From positions 1-47,913 of the forward strand of contig WRFZ01000174.1 of assembly GCA_009778655.1 (NCBI GenBank): a stretch of DNA of 47,913 bases. Reading direction: 5' to 3'. The translations under genes were made by a program, and so were the position numbers. How positions within the stretch are numbered: the stretch's first letter is position 1; every line of letters starts with the position of its first letter. The DNA is from Candidatus Azobacteroides sp. GTDB taxonomy: Bacteria; Bacteroidota; Bacteroidia; Bacteroidales; Azobacteroidaceae. Positions 1 through 9,021 of this stretch are shown in pieces. The notes under the pieces were generated by a model that saw only the letters and a list, made by a program, of their open reading frames with translations, did no database searches and had not been told where the DNA came from.

Positions 1-1
1 T

Positions 2-262
2 GTGTTAAATGAATTACACCAAAATTGGGTAAATAATTCATGGGTAAATTCCGATCAGACCACTCGCACCTACGATTCCGATAATAATGTGTTAAATAAA
101 TTACGCCAAAATTGGGTAAATAATTCATGGGAAAATTCCGATCAAACTGCTCGCACCTACGATTCCGATAATAATGTGTTAAATGAATTACGTCAAAATT
201 GGATAAATAATCAATGGGTAAATTCCGGCCAAACTGCTCTTACCTACGATTCCAATAATAAT
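2..262 (+). repeat. 87-bp tandem repeat, three near-identical coding units
   Basis: Units begin at GTG codons at 2, 89 and 176, an exact 87-base period (29 codons). They differ by only a few substitutions and share long identical runs with the repeats in the downstream paralogue. Two more diverged units follow to about 436. Confidence 0.85.
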
Positions 263-871
263 TGGCTGACCCTACTGGTACAAAATTGGGAAAATAGTTC
301 ATGGGTAAACTCCGACCAAACCACTCGTACCTATGATTCCGACCAAAATTTGCAAACCGAACTGCTCCAAAATTGGGAAAATAATTCATGGGTAAATTTT
401 AGACAACGCCGGATGATTTATGATGAAAACGGGAACGGCACATCTGCAGAATGGTGGGAATGGAAAAATGAAAGTTGGCAACCCTCAAATTTTGGCGCTG
501 TGCTCAGCTACATAAATTTATATTTATACTACAATAATATGCAAAGTTCTTTTGGCGGACAAGGCTGTGATAGAATGACGGCATCTTATATAAAAGTGTC
601 CGACCTCCGGACCGGTATGGAGCCGGTTGCAACGCCGGAACTAAATGCGGTCTCCATTTATCCCAACCCGACCACGGGAGAATTACGAATCAAAAATTAC
701 GAATCGGGAATTAAGGATATTCAAATTTTTGATGCGATAGGGAATAAGCTTCCGTTACGTATGGAAACGGCGAAAGATGCGGTTGATATTTCTCACCTGT
801 CGCCCGGAATGTATTTTGTACAGATAACAACCGAAAAAGGCGTTGTTACGAAAAAGATAGTAAAAATGTAG
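2..871 (+). CDS. T9SS-secreted YD-like repeat protein, 5'-truncated
   Basis: This is the C-terminal 289 residues of a surface or secreted protein; the reading frame is open to the left edge, so the first GTG is a repeat codon and not a real start. Five 29-residue units fill residues 1 to about 145, each with the pattern NELxQNWxNNSW, then VNSxQT, then TYDSDNN. The YDxxN signature recalls YD/RHS repeats, but I cannot show homology. A Trp/Asn-rich linker follows (SWQPS), then a type A T9SS sorting domain from about residue 215: YPNPTTGELRI, the PGMYFVQI motif and a basic KKIVKM tail. It would cross the inner membrane by Sec and the outer membrane by T9SS. The next gene is a close paralogue. The substrate or binding partner is unknown; adhesin or matrix protein is a guess. 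Confidence 0.85.
   Translation: MLNELHQNWVNNSWVNSDQTTRTYDSDNNVLNKLRQNWVNNSWENSDQTARTYDSDNNVLNELRQNWINNQWVNSGQTALTYDSNNNWLTLLVQNWENSSWVNSDQTTRTYDSDQNLQTELLQNWENNSWVNFRQRRMIYDENGNGTSAEWWEWKNESWQPSNFGAVLSYINLYLYYNNMQSSFGGQGCDRMTASYIKVSDLRTGMEPVATPELNAVSIYPNPTTGELRIKNYESGIKDIQIFDAIGNKLPLRMETAKDAVDISHLSPGMYFVQITTEKGVVTKKIVKM
680..714 (+). repeat. Heptanucleotide repeat inside sorting-domain codons
   Basis: Five seven-base units: GAATTAC, GAATCAA, AAATTAC, GAATCGG, GAATTAA. They encode the ELRIKNYESGIK part of the T9SS sorting domain. Because 7 is not a multiple of 3, the peptide repeat closes every 21 bases. Confidence 0.6.
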
Positions 872-874
872 GGG

Positions 875-900
875 GACCCCGCATCAAGCGTGGGATGACG
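875..900. repeat. Possible dispersed palindrome-like element
   Basis: The gap between the two repeat-protein genes holds a GC-rich segment reading CCCCGCATCAAGCGTGGGA followed by TGACGG. It looks like the dispersed elements of the form CCCGCATCAAGTGCGGGATGACG seen in many bacterial genomes. One copy only in this window, so the assignment is tentative. Confidence 0.3.
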
Positions 901-953
901 GATTGGTTTATACGAGGAAGTAACTATTATTAAACGAAACAAATTACTTTATC

Positions 954-2426
954 ATGAAAAAAATAGTATCATTAAGCATATCGCTCATTATGGCAGGATT
1001 TTTCACTGTCACCGCACAAAATAATCTTATGGTGCAAGAGAGATTGCAACGACCCAATGCAAGCTTTGAATATTCGAAATTTGAAAAATCGAAATTGCCG
1101 GCACCGAAAAAAACAAATTTCGGACAGGATTGGTGGGAGCCGGATACGGTATATGTCTTTTTTAATGATTCCGAAACAGAGAGGGGCGTGCGAAATATTT
1201 TCGAATACAACTCGCAAGGATTATTGGCGGTAAGCATCAGACAAATCCCGGAAAATAATTCATGGGTAAATTCTTCATCATGTATTTATACTTACGATTT
1301 AAACAATAATCTGCTTACCGAACTGGACCGGAGTTGGAGAGATAATTCATGGGTAAATAGCTATTTATATACCTATACTTATGATCCGGACAATAATTTG
1401 CTTACCGAATTAGAAGAATCCGAGGGAATAAACCGCTATTTATCTTCTTATACCTACGATTCCAACAATAATGCACTGACTTTTTCACGCCAAATATGGT
1501 ATAATAATTCATGGATGTATATTTTACGAGATACTTCTACTTATGATTCCGACAATAATTTGTTAACTGAATTACGTGAATTTATGATAAATGGCGTATT
1601 GAAAAATGACTATTTATATATTTATACCTATGATTCCGACAATAATGTGTTAAATGAATTACGCCAAAATTGGGAAGATGATTCATGGGTAAATTCCGAT
1701 CAAACTGCTCGCACCTACGATTCCAATAATAATGTGTTAAATGAATTACACCAAGGATGGGAAAATGATTCATGGGTAAATTCCGATCAAACGGCTCGCA
1801 TCTACGATTCCGACAATAATGTATTAAATGAATTACGCCAAAATTGGGAAAATGATTCATGGGTAAATTCCGGTCAAATTGCTCGTACCTACGATTCTGA
1901 CAATAATTTACTCGTTGAACTACAGCAAAATTGGAGAAATAATTCATGGGAAAATTCAATCCGATACTTGATGACTTATGATGAAAATGGGAATGGGACA
2001 TTGGCAGAATGTTGGTGGTGGGTAAATGATAGTTGGCAACCATCGTCAAATATTATATTCAGCTACCCAACTCTGTGGCTGTATTATAATAACATGCAAA
2101 GCGTTTTTGTGGGGTCGGGTTGTGATAGAATGACCGCATCCTACGTAAAAGTGTCCGACTTCAGTACCGGGGTGGAGCCGCTTGCAACACCGGAATCAAA
2201 CGCTATCTCCGTTTATCCCAACCCGACTACGGGAGAATTACGAATTAAGAATTACGAATCGGGAATTAAAGATATTCAAATTTTTGATCTGATTGGAAAT
2301 AAACTTCCGTTACGTATGGAAACCGGAAGAGATGCGGTTGATATTTCTCACCTGCCGCCCGGAATGTATTTTGTACAAATAATAACCGACAAAGGCGTTG
2401 TTACGAAAAAGATAGTTAAAATGTGA
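954..2426 (+). CDS. T9SS-secreted YD-like repeat protein, full length
   Basis: A 490-residue paralogue of the preceding truncated gene, complete. It starts with a Sec signal peptide (MKKIVSLSISLIMAGFFTVTAQ, cut expected after TAQ). Nine repeat units of about 25 to 30 residues run from about residue 80 to 345. The N-terminal units have diverged (YTYD, LLTELD), while the last four are near-identical 29-mers of the type in the neighbour. The last 75 residues are a type A T9SS sorting domain (YPNPTTGELRI, PGMYFVQI, KKIVKM) almost identical to the neighbour's. The region between repeats and sorting domain holds a conserved SGCDRMTASY segment. Tandem duplication with homogenisation of C-terminal units is the likely history. 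Function unknown; export by T9SS is well supported. Confidence 0.88.
   Translation: MKKIVSLSISLIMAGFFTVTAQNNLMVQERLQRPNASFEYSKFEKSKLPAPKKTNFGQDWWEPDTVYVFFNDSETERGVRNIFEYNSQGLLAVSIRQIPENNSWVNSSSCIYTYDLNNNLLTELDRSWRDNSWVNSYLYTYTYDPDNNLLTELEESEGINRYLSSYTYDSNNNALTFSRQIWYNNSWMYILRDTSTYDSDNNLLTELREFMINGVLKNDYLYIYTYDSDNNVLNELRQNWEDDSWVNSDQTARTYDSNNNVLNELHQGWENDSWVNSDQTARIYDSDNNVLNELRQNWENDSWVNSGQIARTYDSDNNLLVELQQNWRNNSWENSIRYLMTYDENGNGTLAECWWWVNDSWQPSSNIIFSYPTLWLYYNNMQSVFVGSGCDRMTASYVKVSDFSTGVEPLATPESNAISVYPNPTTGELRIKNYESGIKDIQIFDLIGNKLPLRMETGRDAVDISHLPPGMYFVQIITDKGVVTKKIVKM
1647..1907 (+). repeat. 87-bp tandem repeat, three near-identical coding units
   Basis: Units begin at 1647, 1734 and 1821 with an exact 87-base period. 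The same unit occurs in the upstream paralogue, which gives about 1.6 kb of separation for recombination between the two genes. Confidence 0.85.
2235..2269 (+). repeat. Heptanucleotide repeat inside sorting-domain codons
   Basis: Five seven-base units in a row: GAATTAC, GAATTAA, GAATTAC, GAATCGG, GAATTAA. This copy is more regular than the matching segment in the upstream paralogue (second and third units are intact). Confidence 0.65.
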
Positions 2427-2445
2427 GCTATTCGGTAAATGTTAT

Positions 2446-2485
2446 AAAAAAACTGTCAAAAGTTTCTCCTTTCGACAGTTTTTTT
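2446..2485. terminator. Bidirectional terminator between cargo gene and glgP
   Basis: ACTGTC (2452-2457) pairs with GACAGT (2474-2479). The stem is extended inward by AAAG/CTTT with one mismatch and outward by A6/T6. The T-run on each strand makes it a plausible intrinsic terminator for both convergent genes. Confidence 0.8.
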
Positions 2486-2500
2486 ATTGAAAGAGCGTCT

Positions 2501-5068
2501 TTATTTACTTAACCACCGCACGTAAGCAAAATCCATCCGATGAGGAAGGTTTTTGTTGTCGGGATAGATTCGCAATCCGAATTTGAATGTTCCGGCTTCG
2601 GTTGCGGTTAAATCAACGGCATAATATACTTTGGTTCCTTCGGTTTTAACTGCATACATCGGATGTATTTTGACCGTATCCCTGCCGGTGGCCGGATCGG
2701 TATAAAGCCGCACTATTTCTGCGCCGATATCGCCGGTCACTTCATGTTTGTCCAATACCAAAGTAGCTTTTACCTTGTCGCCGATTTCAATTCTCCGGTT
2801 AAACAATTTTTCGTCAAAATTAAATTCAAGCGCTTCAATCGAATCCCAATGAGCGGCCATATTTTCTTTCCATTGCGCTAATTCTTTTGCCAATGCAAAC
2901 GAATCCTTTTTCAAGTTCTGAGAACGGAGCGCTAATTTGTTGTAAAAGCGATCAATGTAATCGTCAAACATACGTTTGGTCGTATAATGAGGCGCAATTT
3001 GTGCAATGGAATTTTTGATGTACTGAATCCATTCGGGCGAATACCCTTTGCTGTTTTTGGCATAATACAAAGGGATGATTTCATTTTCCAACATGGAATA
3101 GATTGTAGCTGCATCCAATTGATCTTGAAACTCTTGATTATCATACGTGCGTTTTTCGGTCAACGCCCAGCCGGCGCCTTCGCGATAACCTTCGTACCAC
3201 CAACCGTCCAATACGGAAAAGTTCAAAACCCCGTTCATTTCCGCTTTTTCTCCGGAAGTTCCGGATGCTTCCAACGGGCGAGTCGGCGTGTTCAACCAAA
3301 CGTCCACTCCGGAAATCAATCGTTTCGCCAAGCGCATATCGTAGTTTTCGAGGAAAATGATTTTTCCCAGAAATTCCGGGCGACGGGAAATTTCAACAAT
3401 GTGTTTGATTAAACCTTGCCCGCCTCCGTCGGCAGGATGCGCTTTACCGGAATAAATGAATTGAACCGGATAATTGGGGTTATTTACAATTTTCGCCAAG
3501 CGGTCCAAGTTTGTAAACAACAGATGGGCGCGTTTGTAGGTTGCAAAACGGCGACCAAAGCCGATCAGTAGCGCATTCGGATTAATTTTTTCGAGGATGG
3601 ATATTACTTTTGACGGATCGCCTTGATTTTTCAGCCAATTGTCTTTGAATGATTCGCTGATGTGTTTTACCAAGCGTTTTTTCAGAATGATTCGGATGTT
3701 CCAAATTTCTTCATCCGGCGTTGCATAGATTTTTTTCCAGATTTCGGTATTGGATTGATCCCGATAGAAATTAGCTTCAAAATACTTTTCGTAAAAACGC
3801 CGCCATTCCGAAGCGGCCCAAGTAGGCATGTGTACACCGTTGGTTACATATCCGACATGCAATTCCGGAGCAAAATAACCTTTCCATATCGGGGCAAACA
3901 TCCGCTTGGAAACTTCGCCATGCAAGAAACTGACGCCGTTGGCTTCCTGACAGGTATTCAAAGCAAATACGCTCATACAGAATTTTTCGTTGCTTCCCGG
4001 ATGAGTACGTCCCATATCTATAAATTCCTGCCACGTAATTCCCAACTTAGAAGGATACTGACTCATGTATTTATTTAATAAGGGTTCTTCAAAATAATCG
4101 TGTCCCGCCGGAACAGGCGTATGGCAAGTATATAAAGCGGAAGCCCTTACTATTTCTATTGCTTCGTTGAAGCTCAATTGATCTTCTTGAATATAATCAA
4201 CCAAACGCTGTACATTGATAAATGCCGCATGACCTTCGTTGCAATGAAAAATCTGTTTCTTAATTCCCAATTTATTTAAGAGCATTATTCCGCCGATTCC
4301 CAGCAGGTATTCCTGTTTAAGACGGTTTTCATTATCTCCTCCGTACAGTTGGTGCGTAATGCCGCGATCCCAATCGCTATTTAAATCCACGTCAGTGTCT
4401 AAGAGATACAGCTTAACCCGTCCTACGTTTACCAACCACACATAAGCATGTACATGAAAATTATTGTAAGGAACCTCCAATATCATCGGCTTTTCGTCAG
4501 AATCCATCACTTGCTTGATAGGCAACTGATCAAAACGCTGAGATTCGTAGTTGGCAATTTGCTGACCGTCCATTGACAGGGTTTGAGTAAAATAGCCGTA
4601 ACGGTACAAGAATCCGACCGCTGTTAAATCTATATTCATATCGCTGGCTTCTTTGATGTAATCGCCGGCCAGAATGCCCAAACCGCCCGAATATATTTTT
4701 AAGATATTCGTTAATCCGTATTCCATACTGAAATAAGCAATGGAAGGTACATCTTTTCGAACCGGCTCTTCCATATAGGTTTTTAATTTCATATATACCT
4801 GTCGGACGGTATCCATCAATGTTTTATCTTCAGCGATAGCTTGCAAGCGGCTCTGAGAAAGTTGTTGCAGGAGTAATACCGGATTTCCTTCCGTTTTATT
4901 CCAGAGGTCTTTATCAATAGCTGAAAACAATTCCGTGGCTTCGTAATTCCATACCCACCATAAATTATAGGCGATTTCTTCCAAAATTTTCAATTCTTGG
5001 GGTACTTTTGAATGAATGTTGCTTTCGACCCATACCGGGTCATTCGCATAATTTGTTTTAATTTTCAT
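2501..5068 (-). CDS. glgP: Alpha-glucan (glycogen) phosphorylase, DUF3417 type
   Basis: Degrades glycogen or maltodextrin by phosphorolysis to glucose 1-phosphate in the cytoplasm, using pyridoxal phosphate. The 855-residue protein starts with the DUF3417 region typical of this short phosphorylase class ([14 protein letters not shown] near residue 30), followed by the GT35 catalytic part ([23 protein letters not shown]). The PLP lysine should be Lys608 in [12 protein letters not shown], aligned with the GNMK lysine of classical phosphorylases. The TAA stop of the upstream glycogen synthase overlaps its ATG by one base (TAATG), so the two are translationally coupled. Opposite-acting enzymes in one operon is the normal Bacteroidales arrangement; a GH57 enzyme often found with them is absent here. 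Confidence 0.95.
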   Translation of the reverse strand: MKIKTNYANDPVWVESNIHSKVPQELKILEEIAYNLWWVWNYEATELFSAIDKDLWNKTEGNPVLLLQQLSQSRLQAIAEDKTLMDTVRQVYMKLKTYMEEPVRKDVPSIAYFSMEYGLTNILKIYSGGLGILAGDYIKEASDMNIDLTAVGFLYRYGYFTQTLSMDGQQIANYESQRFDQLPIKQVMDSDEKPMILEVPYNNFHVHAYVWLVNVGRVKLYLLDTDVDLNSDWDRGITHQLYGGDNENRLKQEYLLGIGGIMLLNKLGIKKQIFHCNEGHAAFINVQRLVDYIQEDQLSFNEAIEIVRASALYTCHTPVPAGHDYFEEPLLNKYMSQYPSKLGITWQEFIDMGRTHPGSNEKFCMSVFALNTCQEANGVSFLHGEVSKRMFAPIWKGYFAPELHVGYVTNGVHMPTWAASEWRRFYEKYFEANFYRDQSNTEIWKKIYATPDEEIWNIRIILKKRLVKHISESFKDNWLKNQGDPSKVISILEKINPNALLIGFGRRFATYKRAHLLFTNLDRLAKIVNNPNYPVQFIYSGKAHPADGGGQGLIKHIVEISRRPEFLGKIIFLENYDMRLAKRLISGVDVWLNTPTRPLEASGTSGEKAEMNGVLNFSVLDGWWYEGYREGAGWALTEKRTYDNQEFQDQLDAATIYSMLENEIIPLYYAKNSKGYSPEWIQYIKNSIAQIAPHYTTKRMFDDYIDRFYNKLALRSQNLKKDSFALAKELAQWKENMAAHWDSIEALEFNFDEKLFNRRIEIGDKVKATLVLDKHEVTGDIGAEIVRLYTDPATGRDTVKIHPMYAVKTEGTKVYYAVDLTATEAGTFKFGLRIYPDNKNLPHRMDFAYVRWLSK

Positions 5069-6732
5069 TAGTTTATTCTTTTTTGTTTATTTTCAAATGC
5101 AATTGTATATGCTTTCAGATAATACTCGATAAAATGCGACCAATCAGCCTTCCGGGATAACGCTTGCGCCGCTTCCCGAGCGAGACCGATTTGTTTCGGA
5201 GATAATTTGGAATAGGAAATTATACTGTCTTTTATTTTCTCTGCTACTTCGAAATAGTTTGTATCGTTGCGCTCGACTATGATCACGCCGTGCTTCCAAT
5301 CGTCGCCGGTCGCTCCTTCCGTTTTTGCCCACAATCCGAATCCCGCCAAATTGGTGGTAACGGTTGGAATACCGAATGCGATACTCTCCAAAGGCGTATA
5401 TCCCCAAGGTTCGTAATAAGAAGGAAATACGGTCAAATCCAATCCGATGAGCAAATCATAATAGGACAGATTGAATATTCCGTCGTTTCCTTGTAAATAA
5501 GAAGGAACAAATACCAATTTTGTCGAATAGTAGTTTTTTTGATTGGTAAAATCCAGAAAATGCAGATACTGAAAGACTTTGTCTTCTTCCGGAAGATTCA
5601 AGTCGTGCGTATAATAAGGATTCGGTAAAGGCGATTGAGCCGGTTCTTTTTTTTGCAATCGGTTTTGTAAATCGGTTCGCGGACCTTTTATCCATGCCGG
5701 AACCAATATATATGCGACGATGGGCTTGGAAGGATTTGCCAAGCGAATGTGATTCATCGCTTCAATGAAAACGTCAATTCCTTTGTTTTTATATTCATAG
5801 CGTCCGGCGGTTGCGATCAGTAAAGCATCGTTGGAAACCCGTTCGCCCGTTAATTGGCTTACCACCCGAATCAAAGTTTCACGCGCTGTTTTCCGTTTGG
5901 CGGCAAATTCTTTTTCCGTCGGTACGAAATTAAATTCAAATCCGTTGGGGGTTACTATATCGGGACATTTTTCCAGCAGTTGGCAACATTCAACGGCAGT
6001 TAATTCGCTCACGGTTGTAAAACAATCCACATGCCGGGCAGTCTGCTTTTCAAGCGAATGTTTGGCTTCCATATTCAATTCCCGCGCCATTTCATCGCCG
6101 TTGTAATTCGTCAATTGATCGTATAGCGGCTTATTATTTCCGCAAATGGAACGACCGATGGAAGTCGCGTGCGTCGTGAAAACCGTCGCGATAGCCGGAA
6201 CCCGATCTTGTAAATAAAGGGCAGCCGGCCCCAACATCCATTCGTTGAGATGAGCAATTACGTTTTTATCGGATAATTGCAAATAGTGATAGAGACTTTC
6301 GATGACTACGCCGGCTGCATAAGCAAACATACACGACTCGTCGTAATCGCCGTAAGCGGCCATCGAATTAACGCCGAATTTATCCCACATTTCGAAATAA
6401 AAGGCATTTTTTATTTTGTAATAGGATTGAAAATCGGCCAAAATAACGATCGGTTTCCCCGGAATATTCCACCTTCCGACCCGTACATTCAAATTTTCCT
6501 TTTCACCGGCTTGTTTTTTCCAAGCCTTTAATAATGTGTTATCTTCAATGAAATCGGGATTAATTGATTCTTTTCGTAAATCCGGACCGACAAAAATAAT
6601 TCTATCCGGGAAAAGCGCTTGAAGTGTTTTTGCACGCGTGGATAATACCGTGTAGATTCCACCAACCTTATTACAAACTTCCCATCCGGATTCAAACACG
6701 TAATCCGGCATTATTCGTTTTGTTTCTGACAT
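5068..6732 (-). CDS. Glycogen synthase, GT3 (eukaryote-type) family
   Basis: Extends alpha-1,4-glucan chains from a nucleotide-sugar glucose donor. The protein is 554 residues and is a GT3 enzyme like animal and yeast glycogen synthases, not a GlgA (GT5). It has the N-terminal [21 protein letters not shown] motif region, which GT3 proteins use for the donor-binding lobe, and the retaining-GT-B signature EPWGYTPLE with Glu441 and Glu449 spaced as EX7E. GT3 enzymes in animals use UDP-glucose; the donor here is not shown by sequence. First gene of a two-gene operon with the phosphorylase. A TAnnTTTG promoter core lies 27 bases upstream of the ATG. Confidence 0.93.
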   Translation of the reverse strand: MSETKRIMPDYVFESGWEVCNKVGGIYTVLSTRAKTLQALFPDRIIFVGPDLRKESINPDFIEDNTLLKAWKKQAGEKENLNVRVGRWNIPGKPIVILADFQSYYKIKNAFYFEMWDKFGVNSMAAYGDYDESCMFAYAAGVVIESLYHYLQLSDKNVIAHLNEWMLGPAALYLQDRVPAIATVFTTHATSIGRSICGNNKPLYDQLTNYNGDEMARELNMEAKHSLEKQTARHVDCFTTVSELTAVECCQLLEKCPDIVTPNGFEFNFVPTEKEFAAKRKTARETLIRVVSQLTGERVSNDALLIATAGRYEYKNKGIDVFIEAMNHIRLANPSKPIVAYILVPAWIKGPRTDLQNRLQKKEPAQSPLPNPYYTHDLNLPEEDKVFQYLHFLDFTNQKNYYSTKLVFVPSYLQGNDGIFNLSYYDLLIGLDLTVFPSYYEPWGYTPLESIAFGIPTVTTNLAGFGLWAKTEGATGDDWKHGVIIVERNDTNYFEVAEKIKDSIISYSKLSPKQIGLAREAAQALSRKADWSHFIEYYLKAYTIAFENKQKRIN

Positions 6733-6758
6733 AGAGCTTCAAAATTCAAACCAAGCTG

Positions 6759-6766
6759 CAAAGATA
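6759..6766 (-). promoter_or_regulatory. Promoter core for glycogen synthase operon
   Basis: TATCTTTG on the minus strand matches the Bacteroidota -7 consensus TAnnTTTG, 27 bases before the synthase ATG. Confidence 0.6.
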
Positions 6767-6829
6767 GCATTTTTTTTCTTATACGGAAGCAGTATTTTTT
6801 TTCTTAACTTGGATTTAACTGAAAAAAAA

Positions 6830-6859
6830 TTGGAAGCATCCGGAAAATGACTATATTTG
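6830..6859 (+). promoter_or_regulatory. Promoter for acyltransferase-nitrilase pair
   Basis: TTG (6830-6832), 19 bases, then TATATTTG (6852-6859) matches the Bacteroidota TTTG/TAnnTTTG promoter. It leaves a leader of about 100 bases before the ATG at 6966. Confidence 0.6.
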
Positions 6860-6938
6860 CAAAAAAAATACAGTTTTTACAGGCTGCATTTCAATCGTTA
6901 TTGCGAGGACGGTGAAGTTCGAACAATTGATAACTTTC

Positions 6939-6959
6939 AGTTTTTTGTTTTTAGTTTTT
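6939..6959 (+). repeat. T-rich heptamer triplet in acyltransferase leader
   Basis: AGTTTTT, TGTTTTT, AGTTTTT directly before the start codon at 6966. The period is seven, but the low complexity makes chance quite possible. Confidence 0.3.
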
Positions 6960-6965
6960 TAACGA

Positions 6966-7508
6966 ATGCATAAATTATATATCTTTATTTTTAAACTTGT
7001 CGGGTGGAAGTATGAGTTATCGGTGGAAATTCCAACAAAATGCGTACTTTGCGCGGCGCCGCATACCAGCAATTGGGATTATATCATCGGAATGCTTTTC
7101 TATAAGTCAATTGGCGGAAAACCGCATGTTTTAATGAAAAAAGAATGGTTTTTCTTTCCTTTGGGCTATCTTTTAAAATTAGTAGGCGCTCTCCCGGTTG
7201 ATCGCAAGAAAAAAACTTCGGTTTCCGATCAAATGGTAGCATTGTTTCGGTCAAGAAATCATTTCCAATTGGCTATTGCTCCGGAAGGTACGCGAGGCAG
7301 AAATGCCCAATGGAAAACCGGTTTTTACTATATTGCTCTGAATGCCGGCGTTCCGATTACGTTGGCTTATATTGATTATTCAAAAAAAGAAATCGGAATT
7401 AAAAAAGTTTTTTATCCGACGGGAGATGTCCAATGCGATATTGAAGAAATAAAGGATTACTATAAAGATGTGCAGGCAAAACATCCCGAAAGATTTGCAA
7501 TTAAATAA
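6966..7508 (+). CDS. Lysophospholipid acyltransferase (PlsC-like) family protein
   Basis: Predicted 1-acyl-glycerol-3-phosphate acyltransferase-superfamily enzyme that transfers an acyl chain at the membrane. The catalytic HX4D motif is HTSNWD at residues 33-38 and the acceptor-binding block is PEGTRG at 105-110. At 180 residues it is short compared with about 240 for PlsC, and it lacks clear N-terminal membrane spans. It belongs to the small Bacteroidota subgroup whose real acceptor is not known. The stop codon abuts the ATG of the nitrilase gene (7508/7509), so the two are co-transcribed. Confidence 0.8.
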   Translation: MHKLYIFIFKLVGWKYELSVEIPTKCVLCAAPHTSNWDYIIGMLFYKSIGGKPHVLMKKEWFFFPLGYLLKLVGALPVDRKKKTSVSDQMVALFRSRNHFQLAIAPEGTRGRNAQWKTGFYYIALNAGVPITLAYIDYSKKEIGIKKVFYPTGDVQCDIEEIKDYYKDVQAKHPERFAIK

Positions 7509-8291
7509 ATGAATGAATTAAGAATCAGCCTTGTCCAAGCCGATATTTTCTGGGAAGATAAAGATAGGAATATCGAACGATACGGAAATCTTTTGAAGAA
7601 ACTTTCCGGTAAGAGTGATTTAGCCGTTTTACCGGAAATGTTTTCCACCGGATTTTCAATGCAAGCTTTTCACTTAGCGGAAACCAACGAAGGAACAACC
7701 ATTCAAGCCGTTCGCTCTTGGGCGAAAGAATATGACTTGGCTGTATGCGGAAGTTTTCTGGCAAAAGACGATTCTGAACGGATTTTTAATCGGGGTTTTT
7801 TCATTGACCCTGACGGGAAGCAATCATTCTACGATAAACGTCATCTTTTTCGGATGGGTTTGGAGCAGAAACGATTCACAGCCGGCGACCGGAAAGTGAT
7901 TATTCCTTATAAAGGATGGAACATTCGGCTTATCGTTTGTTACGACCTGCGATTTCCGGTCTGGGTTCGAAACCGAAAGAACGAGTATGATGTATTGATT
8001 TGTCCGGCGAATTGGCCGATTCCCCGCGCAAACGTATGGCAAATCTTATTGCCCGCCCGCGCTTTGGAAAATCAATGTTATGTTTGCGGAGTCAATCGAA
8101 TCGGGAGAGACGGAAATTCAATAGAACATCGGGGAGATTCGGTTTTGCTTGACTTCAAAGGCAATCGGATAGCGGAAACCGTTCCCGATGAAGAATCGGT
8201 AGTTACCGTCCTTCTCAGGAAAGACCTTTTGGATGATTTTCGGGAGCGCTTTCCGGCATGGATGGATGCCGATGATTTTGAGATTTTATAA
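7509..8291 (+). CDS. Nitrilase-superfamily amidase, omega-amidase (YafV) type
   Basis: Predicted cytoplasmic C-N hydrolase. Omega-amidases of this type hydrolyse alpha-ketoglutaramate or ketosuccinamate and so act in metabolite repair after glutamine transamination. The Glu-Lys-Cys triad is visible: Glu43 in LPEMFSTGF, Lys110 in YDKRHLFRMG and Cys144 in VCYDLRFP. Length (260 residues) fits the YafV/Nit2 branch. The start directly follows the acyltransferase stop. The 3' end overlaps by 77 bases the convergent small Cys-rich gene on the other strand. Exact substrate is inferred from family resemblance only. Confidence 0.87.
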   Translation: MNELRISLVQADIFWEDKDRNIERYGNLLKKLSGKSDLAVLPEMFSTGFSMQAFHLAETNEGTTIQAVRSWAKEYDLAVCGSFLAKDDSERIFNRGFFIDPDGKQSFYDKRHLFRMGLEQKRFTAGDRKVIIPYKGWNIRLIVCYDLRFPVWVRNRKNEYDVLICPANWPIPRANVWQILLPARALENQCYVCGVNRIGRDGNSIEHRGDSVLLDFKGNRIAETVPDEESVVTVLLRKDLLDDFRERFPAWMDADDFEIL

Positions 8292-8418
8292 TACAACCCG
8301 GACATCCGTCGCACCGGTTGACCCCTTTTTTCCTGTTGCAAAAAAAGCGATATATTTTAATGCAAAGATAAATCGCAACAAGAATACCAATACCGTATGT
8401 GATAATTTCCTGTCCCAT
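8215..8418 (-). CDS. Small Cys-rich membrane protein, FeoB-associated type
   Basis: A 67-residue protein with one N-terminal membrane helix (residues about 5-25, ITYGIGILVAIYLCIKIYRFF), then RKKG and a CDGCPGC cysteine cluster. This layout fits the FeoB-associated Cys-rich membrane proteins that usually sit just after feoB in Bacteroidales. Here feoB lies 11 kb away and this gene follows queF by 7 bases. The last 25 or so residues are read from the antisense of the nitrilase 3' end and look unlike the family, so the C-terminus may be a recent extension. Iron-related function is inferred by resemblance. Confidence 0.65.
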   Translation of the reverse strand: MGQEIITYGIGILVAIYLCIKIYRFFCNRKKGVNRCDGCPGCIIKSQNHRHPSMPESAPENHPKGLS

Positions 8419-8425
8419 ACTTAAC

Positions 8426-8908
8426 TTATTTATCTTGAAATTCCGATTGCATATAACGGGAAAACAAGCGTTTTTTAGCCAAAGCCTCGTATTCGGTTCC
8501 CGGCTTTCCGTAATTGCAATACGGGTGGATGCTGATTCCGCCTCGCGGTGTGAAAATACCGGTTATCTCGATGTATTTAGGATCCATCAATCGGATTAAA
8601 TCGTTTCGAATAATATTGACGCAATCTTCGTGAAAAGCGCCGTGATTGCGGAAACTGAAAAGATAGAGTTTCAAGCTTTTGCTTTCAACCATCCGTACAT
8701 CGGGAATGTAGTCAATCGAGATCGTCGCAAAATCCGGTTGTCCGGTAATGGGGCAAAGAGCGGTAAATTCCGGGCAACGGAATCGTACCCAATAATCATT
8801 TTCCGGATGTTTGTTGGTAAAAGTTTCCAGAACTTCCGGTGCGTATTCCTGCTTGTATTCGGTCTTATTTCCGAGCAAAGACAGATGGTTATGTTCTTCG
8901 ATATTCAT
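8426..8908 (-). CDS. queF: NADPH-dependent preQ0 reductase
   Basis: Reduces 7-cyano-7-deazaguanine (preQ0) to 7-aminomethyl-7-deazaguanine in queuosine tRNA modification. From the ATG at 8908 the protein has 160 residues. The thioimide-forming cysteine is Cys52 in [12 protein letters not shown], with the proton-relay Asp at 59, and [10 protein letters not shown] gives the QueF substrate-binding His-Glu pair. A longer reading frame begins with TTG at 8932, but that codon lies inside the TAnnTTTG promoter core, so the ATG at 8908 is preferred. queC lies just upstream on the same strand. Length and motifs fit the short (unimodular) QueF class. Confidence 0.93.
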   Translation of the reverse strand: MNIEEHNHLSLLGNKTEYKQEYAPEVLETFTNKHPENDYWVRFRCPEFTALCPITGQPDFATISIDYIPDVRMVESKSLKLYLFSFRNHGAFHEDCVNIIRNDLIRLMDPKYIEITGIFTPRGGISIHPYCNYGKPGTEYEALAKKRLFSRYMQSEFQDK

Positions 8909-8929
8909 ATGTACATAATCATTGCGATA

Positions 8930-8937
8930 CAAAGGTA
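8930..8937 (-). promoter_or_regulatory. Promoter core for queF
   Basis: TACCTTTG on the minus strand, 21 bases before the ATG at 8908. The heptamer array at 8960-8987 begins where the -33 element would be expected. Confidence 0.55.
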
Positions 8938-8959
8938 AGGAGAATTATCGAAATAGAAA

Positions 8960-8987
8960 GAATTATAAATTATAAATTATGAATTAT
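8960..8987. repeat. Heptanucleotide array downstream of queC
   Basis: Four units in a row: GAATTAT, AAATTAT, AAATTAT, GAATTAT. It lies between the queC stop and the queF promoter core. The same heptamer type fills the gap on the other side of queC. Confidence 0.8.
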
Positions 8988-9021
8988 GATGTCGCTGCGG
9001 GCTTGACTCGCAATCCGCTGT

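Noticed and set aside
1640-1930. 87-base periodic repeats that could be read as a CRISPR array
   Set aside because: Period and repeats are in a long open frame with signal peptide and sorting domain, there are no unique spacers, and no cas genes are present.
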